Assembly: GCA_046352935.1 (NCBI GenBank)
Contig: JAXMGR010000009.1
Coordinates: 62,001 to 126,000 of the forward strand
Reading direction: 5' to 3'
Length of the DNA stretch: 64,000 nucleotides
Source of the DNA: CAYWMY01 sp046352935
GTDB lineage: Bacteria > Pseudomonadota > Gammaproteobacteria > Steroidobacterales > Steroidobacteraceae
Shown: positions 35,076 through 45,844 of the stretch, in pieces
Layout of the letters: every line of letters starts with the position of its first letter
How positions within the stretch are numbered: position 1 is the first letter of the stretch
Program-made: the position numbers and the translations under genes
Notes under the pieces: generated by a model
Seen by the model: only the letters and a program-made list of their open reading frames with translations
Told to the model about the DNA's origin: nothing
The model's database searches: none

Positions 35076-36608
35076 ATGCACGACATCATCGCGGAACTCG
35101 AGGCGCGGCGCGCCAAGGCGCGGCTGGGCGGCGGCGAGAAGCGCATCAGCGCGCAGCACGCGAAGGGCAAGCTGACGGCGCGCGAGCGCCTGGAACTGCT
35201 GCTCGACGAGGGCACGTTCGAGGAATGGGACATGTTCGTCGAGCACCGCTGTGCCGACTTCGGCATGGCCGACAACAAGATCCCGGGCGATGGCGTCGTC
35301 ACCGGCTACGGCATGATCAACGGCCGGCTGGTGTTCGTGTTCAGCCAGGACTTCACCGTGTTCGGCGGCGCGCTCTCCGAGGCCCACGCCGAGAAGATCC
35401 TGAAGGTCATGCGGCAGGCCATGAAAGTCGGCGCGCCCGTGATCGGCCTCAACGATTCGGGCGGCGCGCGCATCCAGGAAGGCGTCGCGTCGCTCGGCGG
35501 CTATGCCGAGGTGTTCCAGGCCAATGTGCTCGCCTCCGGCGTCGTGCCGCAGATCAGCCTGATCATGGGGCCCTGCGCGGGTGGTGCCGTGTACAGCCCC
35601 GCCATGACGGACTTCATCTTCATGGTGAAGGACTCGAGCTACATGTTCGTCACGGGCCCCGAGGTCGTGAAGACCGTCACGCACGAGGAAGTCAGTGCGG
35701 AGGAACTGGGCGGCGCGACCACGCACACGGCCCGCAGCGGCGTCGCGGACCTCGCGTTCGAGAACGACGTCGACGCGCTGCTCATGCTGCGGAGATTCTT
35801 CAGCTACCTGCCGCTCAACAACCGCGAGAAGCCGCCGGTGCGTCCGACCACGGATCCGGCGGACCGCGTCGACCTGTCGCTGGACACGCTGGTGCCCGAC
35901 AACCCCAACAAGCCCTACGACATCAAGGAGCTGATCCTCAAGACCGTCGACGACGGCGAGTTCTTCGAGCTGCAGCCCGATTACGCGAAGAACATCGTCA
36001 TCGGCTTCGGGCGCATGGACGGCCAGACGGTGGGCTTCGTCGCCAACCAGCCGCTCGTGCTCGCGGGCTGTCTCGACATCAAGAGCAGCACCAAGGGCGC
36101 GCGCTTCGTGCGCTTCTGCGACGCGTTCAACATCCCCGTGATCACCCTCGTGGACGTGCCGGGATTCATGCCGGGCACGGCGCAGGAATACGGCGGCATC
36201 ATCAAGCACGGCGCGAAGCTGCTCTACGCCTACGCCGAGGCGACGGTGCCCAAGATCACCCTCATCACGCGCAAGGCCTACGGCGGGGCGTACGACGTCA
36301 TGGCGTCGAAGCACCTGCGCGGTGACGTGAACTTCGCCTGGCCGAACGCGGAGATCGCGGTGATGGGTGCCAAGGGCGCGGTCGAGATCATCTTCCGCGA
36401 GGAGAAGGGCGACCCGGCGCGGCTCGCGGCGCGCGAGGCGGAATACAAGGCCAAGTTCGCGAACCCGTTCATCGCCGGCGCGCGCGGCTACATCGACGAC
36501 GTGATCCAGCCGCACGAGACGCGCAGGCGCATCTGCCGTTCGCTGGTGATGCTGCGTGACAAGAAGCTCGAGAACCCCTGGCGCAAGCACGGGAACATCC
36601 CGCTGTGA
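35076..36608 (+). CDS. pccB: Propionyl-CoA carboxylase beta subunit (acyl-CoA carboxyltransferase)
   Basis: About 510 residues with the strong ribosome site GAGGAG upstream. Carboxyltransferase domains with RISAQHAKGKLTARERL-like start, GLNDSGGARIQEGVASLGGYA, PQISLIMGPCAGGAVYSPA and the GGAYDVMASKHL block. It transfers CO2 from biotin to propionyl-CoA, giving (S)-methylmalonyl-CoA. Acts with the biotinylated alpha subunit encoded 51 bases downstream. Confidence 0.95.
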   Translation: MHDIIAELEARRAKARLGGGEKRISAQHAKGKLTARERLELLLDEGTFEEWDMFVEHRCADFGMADNKIPGDGVVTGYGMINGRLVFVFSQDFTVFGGALSEAHAEKILKVMRQAMKVGAPVIGLNDSGGARIQEGVASLGGYAEVFQANVLASGVVPQISLIMGPCAGGAVYSPAMTDFIFMVKDSSYMFVTGPEVVKTVTHEEVSAEELGGATTHTARSGVADLAFENDVDALLMLRRFFSYLPLNNREKPPVRPTTDPADRVDLSLDTLVPDNPNKPYDIKELILKTVDDGEFFELQPDYAKNIVIGFGRMDGQTVGFVANQPLVLAGCLDIKSSTKGARFVRFCDAFNIPVITLVDVPGFMPGTAQEYGGIIKHGAKLLYAYAEATVPKITLITRKAYGGAYDVMASKHLRGDVNFAWPNAEIAVMGAKGAVEIIFREEKGDPARLAAREAEYKAKFANPFIAGARGYIDDVIQPHETRRRICRSLVMLRDKKLENPWRKHGNIPL

Positions 36609-36659
36609 AGCGGACCGCGTGCCAGCCGATGACCGCCGCAGTTCCCGTGGAGCCGAAGC

Positions 36660-38690
36660 ATGTTCAATAAGATCCTGATTGCCAACCGTGGCGAGATCGC
36701 CTGCCGGGTCATCAAGACCGCCCGGCGCATGGGCATCGCGACCGTGGCCGTGTATTCTGAGGCTGACCGCGACGCGCGGCACGTCGAACTCGCCGACGAG
36801 GCCGTGTGCATCGGTCCGGCTGCGAGCCGCGAATCCTATCTGGTCATGGACCGGATCATCGACGCCTGCCGCCGCACCGGGGCGCAGGCCGTCCACCCGG
36901 GCTACGGCTTCCTGTCCGAGAACGAGGCGTTCGCGCGCCGGATCGAGGAGGAGGGCATCGTCTTCATCGGCCCGAAGCACGGCTCGATCGCGGCGATGGG
37001 CGACAAGATCGCATCCAAGAAGCTGGCGAAATCGGCCGGCGTCAACACCATTCCGGGCTGGAACGACGTCATCGAGTCACCGGAGGACGCGGTCAGGATC
37101 GCACGGGACATCGGTTATCCCGTGATGATCAAGGCGAGCGCGGGCGGCGGCGGCAAGGGTCTGCGCGTGGCCTTCAACGACAAGGAAGCGCACGACGGCT
37201 TCGCGTCCTGCCGCAACGAGGCGCGTGCCAGCTTCGGCGACGATCGCGTGTTCATCGAGAAGTTCGTCGAGCAGCCGCGCCACATCGAGATCCAGGTGCT
37301 GGGCGACGCTCAAGGCAACTGCGTGTACCTCTGGGAGCGCGAGTGCTCGATCCAGCGCCGCCACCAGAAGGTGATCGAGGAGGCTCCTTCGCCGTTCATC
37401 AGCGATGCGACGCGACGCGCGATGGGCGAGCAGGCCGTCGCGCTGGCGAAGGCCGTGAACTACCAGAGCGCCGGCACCGTGGAGTTCGTTGTCGGTCGCG
37501 ACCAGAGCTTCTACTTCCTCGAGATGAACACCCGCCTGCAGGTCGAGCACCCGGTGACCGAGTGCATCACGGGGCTCGATCTCGTCGAACAGATGATCCG
37601 CGTGGCGGCCGGCGAGAAGCTCGGGTTCACGCAGGCCGACATCCGGCGCAGCGGCTGGGCCATCGAGTGCCGCATCAACGCCGAGGACCCGTTCCGGAAC
37701 TTCCTGCCGTCGACCGGGCGGCTCGTGCGGTTCCGCACGCCGGAGGCGACCATGGAGGCGTCGCAGCCCGTGCCGGACACCGGCGGCGTGCGCGTGGACA
37801 CGGGCGTCGCCGAGGGCGGCGAGATCCCGATGTACTACGACTCGATGATCGCCAAGCTGATCGTGCACGGCCGGGACCGCAACGACGCGATCCGTCGCAT
37901 GCGCGAGGCGCTCAATGCCTTCGTGATCCGCGGCATCTCCAGCAACATCCCGTTCCAGGCGGCCCTGCTCGCGCACCCGCGGTTCGTTGCGGGCGACTTC
38001 AACACGGGCTTCATCGCCGAGCAGTACCCGAAGGGCTTCTCCGCGGCGCAGGTGCCGCACGACGATCCGGACTTCGTGATCGCGCTCATCGCGGCACTCA
38101 AACGGCAGGGGCTGGAGCGCTCGACCGCGCTCACCGGCCAGCTGCGTGGCCACGAGATGTCGATCCGTGGCGACTTCGTCGTCGTGGTGCACGGCGAGGG
38201 CGGCAAGCGCACCGACCATCCGGTGATCGTGCAGAGCGACGGCGGCGTCACGCGCGTGACGACGAACGGACGCACGCACGCGATCCGCCTCGCGAGCGCG
38301 CTGCGTGACATCGCCGTGCACGGTGAGTGCGACGGTGTGCCCTTCTGCGCGCAGGTCGAGCGCGTCGGCGTCGACTACCGCGTGGCGCACAACGGGCTGG
38401 CGGTGCTGGCGCGCGTGCTGTCGCCGCGTGCGGCAGGGCTCTATGGCCTCATGCCGCACAAGCCGCCGCCGGACATGTCGCGCTTCCTGCTCTCGCCGAT
38501 GCCGGGCCTGCTGGTCGACGTGGCCGTGCAGGCGGGCCAGAAGGTCCTCGCGGGCGAAAAGCTCGCGGTAATCGAGGCGATGAAGATGGAGAACATCCTG
38601 TTCGCGTCCCAGGATGGCGTCGTCGCGAAGATCGCGGCGAAGAAGGGCGAGAGCCTCGCGGTCGACCAGGTCATCATGGAGTTCGAATGA
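36660..38690 (+). CDS. pccA: Propionyl/acetyl-CoA carboxylase alpha subunit (biotin carboxylase and biotin carrier)
   Basis: About 676 residues. Biotin carboxylase N-terminal half (FNKILIANRGEIACRVIKTARRMGI start; ATP-grasp KASAGGGGKGLRVA; EMNTRLQVEHPVTE) and a C-terminal biotinyl domain with the attachment Lys in EAMKMENIL. An intermediate domain (about 450-590) matches the propionyl-CoA carboxylase alpha BT-type linker rather than the shorter acetyl-CoA form. The stop overlaps the next start as ATGA. Confidence 0.95.
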   Translation: MFNKILIANRGEIACRVIKTARRMGIATVAVYSEADRDARHVELADEAVCIGPAASRESYLVMDRIIDACRRTGAQAVHPGYGFLSENEAFARRIEEEGIVFIGPKHGSIAAMGDKIASKKLAKSAGVNTIPGWNDVIESPEDAVRIARDIGYPVMIKASAGGGGKGLRVAFNDKEAHDGFASCRNEARASFGDDRVFIEKFVEQPRHIEIQVLGDAQGNCVYLWERECSIQRRHQKVIEEAPSPFISDATRRAMGEQAVALAKAVNYQSAGTVEFVVGRDQSFYFLEMNTRLQVEHPVTECITGLDLVEQMIRVAAGEKLGFTQADIRRSGWAIECRINAEDPFRNFLPSTGRLVRFRTPEATMEASQPVPDTGGVRVDTGVAEGGEIPMYYDSMIAKLIVHGRDRNDAIRRMREALNAFVIRGISSNIPFQAALLAHPRFVAGDFNTGFIAEQYPKGFSAAQVPHDDPDFVIALIAALKRQGLERSTALTGQLRGHEMSIRGDFVVVVHGEGGKRTDHPVIVQSDGGVTRVTTNGRTHAIRLASALRDIAVHGECDGVPFCAQVERVGVDYRVAHNGLAVLARVLSPRAAGLYGLMPHKPPPDMSRFLLSPMPGLLVDVAVQAGQKVLAGEKLAVIEAMKMENILFASQDGVVAKIAAKKGESLAVDQVIMEFE

Positions 38691-39160
38691 GCAGTGCGAC
38701 GAAGCCGTTCCGCGTCCTCGGCATCCAGCAGGTCGCGATCGGGGGCGAGAGCAAGGCGCGTCTGCGCTCCCTCTGGGTGGACATGTTCGGCCTCGCGGTC
38801 ACGGGCACGTTCCGCTCCGAGCGCGAGAACGTGGACGAGGACATCTGCACGCTGGGCAGCGGCCCGACACGGGTGGAGGTGGACCTCATGGAGCCCATCG
38901 ACCCGAACGGCAAGCCGGCCGTGCATGCCACGCCGCTCAACCACATCGGACTGTGGGTCGATGATCTGCCGAAGGCGGTGGAGTGGCTCACGTCGCGGGG
39001 CGTGCGGTTCGCGCCGGGCGGCATCCGCAAGGGTGCGGCCGGCTACGACATCTGCTTCGTCCATCCGAAGGGCAACGAGCAGTCACCCATCGGCGGCGAA
39101 GGCGTGCTCATCGAACTGGTGCAGGCACCGCCCGAGGTCATTGCGGCGCTCGGGGTGTGA
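38687..39160 (+). CDS. mce: Methylmalonyl-CoA epimerase-like VOC protein
   Basis: About 157 residues with a VOC fold. It starts four bases inside pccA (ATGA) and completes the propionyl-CoA to succinyl-CoA route. The second and third metal ligands are in place: His in LNHIGLWVDD and Glu in VLIELVQ. The first ligand position reads Gln (GIQQVAIG) where canonical epimerases have His (DHIGIAV), so the metal site may be altered. Context supports the epimerase role; the altered residue makes the activity less certain. Confidence 0.8.
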   Translation: MSSATKPFRVLGIQQVAIGGESKARLRSLWVDMFGLAVTGTFRSERENVDEDICTLGSGPTRVEVDLMEPIDPNGKPAVHATPLNHIGLWVDDLPKAVEWLTSRGVRFAPGGIRKGAAGYDICFVHPKGNEQSPIGGEGVLIELVQAPPEVIAALGV

Positions 39161-39309
39161 GTGCCGGCTCCGCCGCCGCCATGGCAGCGCCGGGTGGCCG
39201 AGGCATCCCAGTCTGCTCACCACCCAGACATTGCAGGACCGGCAGCGGGCCGGCGGGCTCAAGACTGGGGTCAGTCAGCTGAATCGAAACTGAACGGAAG
39301 CTGCTGCGG

Positions 39310-39340
39310 AAAAAAAGGCCCGGGAGTTTCTTCCCGGGCC
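39310..39340 (-). terminator. Rho-independent terminator of the HiPIP gene
   Basis: A 9-bp perfect GC-rich stem (GGCCCGGGA at 39317-39325 with TCCCGGGCC at 39332-39340) and a 6-base loop. On the minus strand it is followed by seven consecutive T. It lies 47 bases past the HiPIP stop codon. Confidence 0.9.
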
Positions 39341-39386
39341 CGCTCGTTCACGGCACCGCGCCACTGGCGCGGTTCAACGGCCTCGA

Positions 39387-39731
39387 TCAGGCCGCGCCGG
39401 GCTTCTGCACCCACACCTTGCACCAGCCGGCGCCCTTGACCTGCTTGCCGGGGAACAGGTTGCAGGCACCCGCGGCATCCGTCGCCTTGCCCTGGAACTG
39501 GATGCAGTTGGCGCACTTCTGCGTCGGCTTGTGGACCGGGTTCGCCTTGGCATCGACCTTGGTCGAGTCTTCGACGTAACCCAGGCTCTTCGCCTGCGGA
39601 TCCGACTCCGACAGCATCGGCGCGGTGCCTGCCTGCGCGGCATTGGTGACGAGGCTCGCGGCCGTACCGGCGGCGATGCCCACCAGGGCACCCTTCAGCA
39701 GATCACGACGCGACAGGGTCTCATTGCTCAT
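39387..39731 (-). CDS. High-potential iron-sulfur protein (HiPIP)
   Basis: About 114 residues from the ATG at 39731. N-terminal Tat signal with SRRDLLKGALVG, followed by the HiPIP domain: CANCIQF, ACNLFPGKQVKGAGWC, giving the four cysteines (C-x2-C, C, C) of a 4Fe-4S cluster. Periplasmic one-electron carrier between cytochrome complexes and terminal acceptors. Transcribed alone, with its own terminator. Confidence 0.93.
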   Translation of the reverse strand: MSNETLSRRDLLKGALVGIAAGTAASLVTNAAQAGTAPMLSESDPQAKSLGYVEDSTKVDAKANPVHKPTQKCANCIQFQGKATDAAGACNLFPGKQVKGAGWCKVWVQKPGAA

Positions 39732-39928
39732 TGACTGGCTCCCGAAAAATTGTCCTGAGAGAAGCACGCAAACGTCTTGCGGGGGCGCATTCTGCATCGC
39801 AGGACGGGCCTCGCCAAGCCCGGCAGAGCCCTACCTGTTGCGATGCGGATCCGTCCGATTTCGCAGGTGTGAGCATGCGCGCAAGTACCTGAACGGCCGA
39901 TGAATAATCTCGGCACTCCAATACATTC

Positions 39929-39956
39929 ATAAACAAGAACGATTCGTGTTTATAAT
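39929..39956 (+). promoter_or_regulatory. Fur box overlapping the bfd promoter
   Basis: An imperfect 25-base palindrome at 39929-39953 has arms ATAAACA and TGTTTAT and the core GAACGATTC; ten of the twelve base pairs match. It has the look of gammaproteobacterial Fur boxes. It overlaps a perfect TATAAT at 39951-39956. Fur-Fe2+ bound there would shut off bfd when iron is plentiful. Confidence 0.75.
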
Positions 39957-39992
39957 GGCGCCACAGAATGATTCAAGCTGCCAGGTGAGCCC

Positions 39993-40187
39993 ATGGTCGT
40001 TTGTCTCTGCAACGGCGTTCGCGATCGGGATCTGCGTCAGGCGATCGACGCCGGCTACCGCTGCTTCGAAGACCTGCAGTCGCGTACGGGCGTCGCCACG
40101 TGCTGCGGCAAGTGCGAGCCCATGGCCCGCCAGATTCTCGACAGCGCGATGGAACGTGCGGCCTGTACCTCGTCTGCCGCGTGCTAG
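39993..40187 (+). CDS. bfd: Bacterioferritin-associated ferredoxin
   Basis: About 64 residues. The 2Fe-2S ligands are in CLC near the N-terminus and CCGKC at about residues 37-41, as in Bfd. It reduces the iron core of bacterioferritin to release Fe2+. The 135-base gap to bfr contains an 8-bp GC-rich hairpin (CACGGCAC with GTGCCGTG at 40253-40275) without a T run, and AAGGAGG just before bfr. Iron-starvation control through the upstream Fur box is expected. Confidence 0.93.
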   Translation: MVVCLCNGVRDRDLRQAIDAGYRCFEDLQSRTGVATCCGKCEPMARQILDSAMERAACTSSAAC

Positions 40188-40252
40188 TGTCGTGCTCCAC
40201 GGACATCTCCGCATCCTGGGCCGTACGGCGGGGTGCAGGGACACCCGGGGAG

Positions 40253-40275
40253 CACGGCACTGGTGTGGTGCCGTG
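40253..40275 (+). other. Hairpin in the bfd-bfr intergenic region
   Basis: CACGGCAC (40253-40260) and GTGCCGTG (40268-40275) are perfectly complementary, with a 7-base loop. No T-tract follows, so it is not a standard terminator. It could be an mRNA processing or translation-control element, or an incomplete attenuator. Confidence 0.5.
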
Positions 40276-40322
40276 TCCGCATCGCTGACCGACCGACTCC
40301 CACCGGTTTGCAAGGAGGTGCC

Positions 40323-40799
40323 ATGAAGGGCGACCCGAAGGTCATCGCGCATCTCAACAAGGCGCTGAAGAACGAACTGACCGCGATCAACCAGTACTTC
40401 CTGCACTCGCGCATGTTCAATCACTGGGGCCTCGTCGCGCTCGGCCGGCACGAGTACGAGGAGTCCGTCGACGAAATGAAGCACGCCGATGCGCTCGTCG
40501 GGCGCATCCTGTTCCTCGAGGGGCTGCCGAACCTGCAGGACATCGGCAAGCTGCTCATCGGCGAGACTGTCGTCGAAATCCTCGAGTGCGACCTGTCACT
40601 GGAGCGTCAGGCGCATCCCGACCTCAAGGCCGCCATCGCGGAGTGTGAACAACAGGGCGATTACGTGTCGCGTGAACTCTTCGAGGAGATCCTCGCGTCC
40701 GAGGAAGAACACATCGACTGGCTCGAGACGCAGCTCGAACTGATCCAGCGCGTCGGTCTCGAGAACTACTGCCAGTCACAGATGGCCGGCGGATCCTGA
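40323..40799 (+). CDS. bfr: Bacterioferritin
   Basis: About 158 residues, the standard size. AAGGAGG ribosome site upstream. Ferroxidase ligands fit the bacterioferritin pattern: Glu18 in KNELTAINQYF, Glu51 and His54 in DEMKHAD with the haem-ligand Met52 between them, Glu94, and Glu127 and His130 in SEEEHIDWLE. It stores iron as a 24-mer. Same strand and downstream of bfd. Confidence 0.95.
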   Translation: MKGDPKVIAHLNKALKNELTAINQYFLHSRMFNHWGLVALGRHEYEESVDEMKHADALVGRILFLEGLPNLQDIGKLLIGETVVEILECDLSLERQAHPDLKAAIAECEQQGDYVSRELFEEILASEEEHIDWLETQLELIQRVGLENYCQSQMAGGS

Positions 40800-40942
40800 T
40801 CGCCGACGACCTCCGCCCGGAGGCGACCGGGGGCGTGCACTGCGGCACGCACCACTCCGGCCGAGCAGCAGCGCCGTCTGCCCGGGGATGCCGCCTGCGC
40901 TGAAACAGCGGATGCGCGACCGAAGGCCCGCTAGAATCCGCG

Positions 40943-41018
<76 letters not shown>

Positions 41019-41053
41019 CCCGAACGATCAGACCGCTCTGCCGCGGAATTACC

Positions 41054-42313
41054 ATGAAGAAGATCAGGATCACCGATCTCGCGAAGCCGGTTCTCTCCGA
41101 GGTCGAGCAGCGGCTCGTCGACTCCGCGCCCGAGGTGACGCTCTCGGTCGACGCCGCGCTGAAGACCGCGAGCGAGCGGACCGGGTTGAAGGACTTCGGT
41201 GCGGAGGACTTCGAGGAGCGGCTCGGCCTGTGGTTGCGGTATGTCGACGAGGACCGCGGGCTGAATCGCTTCGGCCGGTTCGCGGCCTTCGAGCAGCTCG
41301 TGCGCTACGCGGCCTGCAGGCTGCGCATCGAAGACCTCCTTGCACGGCATCCCGAGATCCTGCGCATCCGGATCGACCGCCCGATCATCGTCTCCGGCAT
41401 GCCGCGCTCCGGCACCACGCACCTGGTCAATGCGCTCGCGACGAGCCCCGTGCTGCGGTCGATGAAGCTCTGGGAAGCGACCGAGCCGGTGCCGCTGCCC
41501 GGCGAGCCCGTGTCGTTCGAGGAGAACGCCGGCAATCCGCGCTATACGCGCTCGGTCGAGGCCTGGCGCATCCTGACCTCGGTGCTCGAACATTTCCCGG
41601 CCATGCACGACATGGCCCCCGATCACATCCACGAGGAAGTCGAGCTGCAGTCGCCGGATTTCAGCTCGTACGTACCCGACTGGCTGTTCCGCGCGCCGGC
41701 GTGGCAGCGCTACTACTTCAGCCACGACCAGGCGCCGCACTATGCCTACGGCAGGAAGGTGCTGCAGGCGATGACCTGGTACAAGGGGCCGAACCGCTGG
41801 CTGATGAAGTCGCCGCCGAACATGGAGAACCTGGCCGCGATCCTCGAGGTCTACCCCGACGCGACCATGATCATCGCCCACCGTGATCCGGTCGCGGTCA
41901 TCCAGTCGGCGATCACGATGATCGCCTACTGGGACCGCATCCGGCGGACCGAGGCCGACCTGCCGGGCCTCGCCGCGCTGTGGATCGACCGTGTCGAGAC
42001 GACGCTCAGGCGCTGCGTGCAGGATCGTGAGCGGATGCCCGAGGATCGCACGATGGACGTGCTGTTCCACGAGTACATGGCCGACGAGAAGGGCACGATC
42101 GAGCGCGCATGGCGGCTCGCGGGACTGCCCGTCACCGACGAGGCCGCGCGGCGCATCGATGCCTATCTCGCCAGCAACCGGCGCGGCAGGCACGGCCAGG
42201 TGGTCTATGACCTGCACGGGGATTTCGGCGTCGATGTCCCGGCGCTGCGCCGGCGGTTCCAGTTCTACTACGACCGCTTCCCCGTCGCGCGCGAGAAGGT
42301 GACCGGCGAGTAG
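41054..42313 (+). CDS. Sulfotransferase-family protein (Sulfotransfer_3)
   Basis: About 419 residues. The PAPS 5'-phosphosulfate-binding loop is seen as IIVSGMPRSGTTHLVNALA (about residues 111-130) and the 3'-phosphate region as IIAHRDPVAVIQSAI (about residues 275-290). An N-terminal extension of about 110 residues precedes the catalytic core. Substrate unknown; homologues are abundant in environmental proteobacteria and may act on lipids or sterol-like compounds. Begins 37 bases downstream of the tRNA gene. Confidence 0.85.
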   Translation: MKKIRITDLAKPVLSEVEQRLVDSAPEVTLSVDAALKTASERTGLKDFGAEDFEERLGLWLRYVDEDRGLNRFGRFAAFEQLVRYAACRLRIEDLLARHPEILRIRIDRPIIVSGMPRSGTTHLVNALATSPVLRSMKLWEATEPVPLPGEPVSFEENAGNPRYTRSVEAWRILTSVLEHFPAMHDMAPDHIHEEVELQSPDFSSYVPDWLFRAPAWQRYYFSHDQAPHYAYGRKVLQAMTWYKGPNRWLMKSPPNMENLAAILEVYPDATMIIAHRDPVAVIQSAITMIAYWDRIRRTEADLPGLAALWIDRVETTLRRCVQDRERMPEDRTMDVLFHEYMADEKGTIERAWRLAGLPVTDEAARRIDAYLASNRRGRHGQVVYDLHGDFGVDVPALRRRFQFYYDRFPVAREKVTGE

Positions 42314-42433
42314 CCGCATCCGGCCACATCAGTCTGTTCGTGAGAGGAATGTCCCGGAGCACACCGCTCCGGGCCGCTGACCGGACCCAGGATGCGGAGA
42401 GATCTGCGAAACACGACACTTTGGGGGACGGAG

Positions 42434-43129
42434 ATGATCACGCTGTACACGGCCGAGACACCGAACGGGTGGAAGGTCTCGATCGCACTGGAGGAACTGG
42501 GGCTGCCGTACGAGTTCCGCCACATCGATCTCGTCAAGCGGGAGCAGAAGGAGCCGTGGTTCCTCGGGCTGAATCCGAACGGGCGCATTCCCGTCATCGT
42601 CGACCATGATGCGAATGACCTGGTCCTGTTCGAATCGGGCGCGATCCTGGTCTACCTCGCCGAGAAGACCGGCCGGCTGCTGCCGCGCGCGGAACCCGCC
42701 CGCTCACGCGTGATCCAGTGGCTCATGTTCCAGATGAGCGGTGTCGGTCCGATGATGGGCCAGGCGAACGTCTTCTTCCGCTACTTCCCGGAGAAGATCC
42801 AGCCCGCGATCGACCGCTACCAGAACGAGAGCCGGCGTCTGTTCGAGGTGCTGAACACGCAGCTCGGCCGCACGGAGTATCTCGCGGGCGACTATTCGAT
42901 CGCCGACATCGCGACCTGGCCCTGGGTGCGCACCCACGAGTGGTCGGGTGTCGGTATCGACGGCCTCGATCACCTGAAGCGCTGGCTCGACGCGCTCGCG
43001 CAGCGTCCGGCCTGCATCCGCGGCATCAAGGTGCCCGTCGATCTGGAGAAGCAGAAGGCCGAGGCCGCCGATAGCGCCGAGCGAGACCGCAAGGTGGCGC
43101 AGGAACTCAACAACATGGTGCAGCGCTGA
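42434..43129 (+). CDS. Glutathione S-transferase, YfcG/Ure2-like (nu class)
   Basis: About 231 residues from the ATG at 42434 in a ...GGAG context. Thioredoxin-fold N-terminal half (ITLYTAETPNGWKVSIALEEL, NPNGRIPVIVD, LFESGAILVYLAEKTG) and all-helical C-terminal half. The TPNG motif near residue 10 matches YfcG, whose enzyme reduces disulfides using glutathione. The C-terminal 25 residues are an extra charged helix. Followed by a second GST gene 21 bases downstream. Confidence 0.88.
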   Translation: MITLYTAETPNGWKVSIALEELGLPYEFRHIDLVKREQKEPWFLGLNPNGRIPVIVDHDANDLVLFESGAILVYLAEKTGRLLPRAEPARSRVIQWLMFQMSGVGPMMGQANVFFRYFPEKIQPAIDRYQNESRRLFEVLNTQLGRTEYLAGDYSIADIATWPWVRTHEWSGVGIDGLDHLKRWLDALAQRPACIRGIKVPVDLEKQKAEAADSAERDRKVAQELNNMVQR

Positions 43130-43150
43130 AGCGCCCGAGGGAGAGTATTC

Positions 43151-43810
43151 ATGACCGCGCCCGGAAAGATCACCCTGTGGGGACGCAAGTCGTCCGCCAA
43201 CGTACAGAAGGTCCTCTGGACCCTGGCCGAGCTGTCTCTGCCCTACGAGCACATTCCTGCCGGCGGCGACTTCGGCGGGCTCAGCGACGCCGCCTACCTC
43301 GCGATGAACCCGAACGGCCGGATCCCGACACTGAAGGATGGCGATCTCGTGGTCTGGGAGAGCGATGCCATCGTCCGCTATCTCGCGGCACGCTACGGTG
43401 CCGGCACGCTCTGGCCCGAGGATCCGGCGGAGCGCGCCATCGCGGACCAGTGGATGACCTGGGGCACGACCGAACTCGAGGTGGACTGGCTGTGGCTGTT
43501 CTGGCGCCTGGTACGCACGCCGCCATCGAAGCGCGACCCGCAGGCGATCGCGCGGCATCACGAAGCCACGGTCGCCCGCTTCAAGCTGCTCGACGGGCGG
43601 CTGCAGGGCCGCGACTATCTGGCAGGCAACAGGCTCACCATCGCGGACATCCCGGCCGGCATGACGCTGTATCGCTGGTACGCCATGGACGTTGAACGCC
43701 CGCGGACGCCCAATGTCGATGCCTGGTACGCGAGGCTCAAGGAGCGGCCGGCCTACCGCACGGGCATCTGCATCCCCTTCGACGAGCTCGTCGGCAAGGA
43801 GAGCTTCTGA
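43151..43810 (+). CDS. Glutathione S-transferase
   Basis: About 219 residues. N-terminal thioredoxin-like domain (KITLWGRKSSANVQKVLWTLAEL) with the SSANVQK segment of theta/beta-like bacterial GSTs, MNPNGRIPTLKDGDLVVWESDAIVRYLA, then a helical domain with ADIPAGMTLYRW. Likely detoxifying; substrate unknown. Followed by a bidirectional terminator. Confidence 0.88.
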   Translation: MTAPGKITLWGRKSSANVQKVLWTLAELSLPYEHIPAGGDFGGLSDAAYLAMNPNGRIPTLKDGDLVVWESDAIVRYLAARYGAGTLWPEDPAERAIADQWMTWGTTELEVDWLWLFWRLVRTPPSKRDPQAIARHHEATVARFKLLDGRLQGRDYLAGNRLTIADIPAGMTLYRWYAMDVERPRTPNVDAWYARLKERPAYRTGICIPFDELVGKESF

Positions 43811-43835
43811 GCGGCGGCCCCGGTTCTCCCGCCAA

Positions 43836-43869
43836 GAAAAGCAAGGCCCCGCAAGGGGCCTTTCTTTTC
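43836..43869. terminator. Bidirectional rho-independent terminator between GST and rpoD
   Basis: AAGGCCCC (43843-43850) and GGGGCCTT (43855-43862) form an 8-bp stem with a GCAA tetraloop. It is flanked by GAAAAG and CTTTTC, which extend the stem and provide U-runs on both strands. It can end transcription of the GST gene (plus) and of rpoD (minus). Confidence 0.9.
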
Positions 43870-43909
43870 AGCGAGAACCCGGCACGTCGCGCCGGCGCCG
43901 GATGCAGGC

Positions 43910-45775
<1,866 letters not shown>

Positions 45776-45812
45776 GGGAATCCCTCGCGGGCCGGGCGCA
45801 AACGAGCCGGCG

Positions 45813-45840
45813 ATTATACTTCGATCCGCACGGGTTCCAA
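45813..45840 (-). promoter_or_regulatory. Sigma70-type promoter of rpoD
   Basis: On the minus strand, TTGGAA (45835-45840) and a perfect TATAAT (45813-45818) are 16 bases apart, in the 69-base gap between dnaG and rpoD. It would allow rpoD to be expressed independently of dnaG. Confidence 0.7.
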
Positions 45841-45844
45841 TGGT

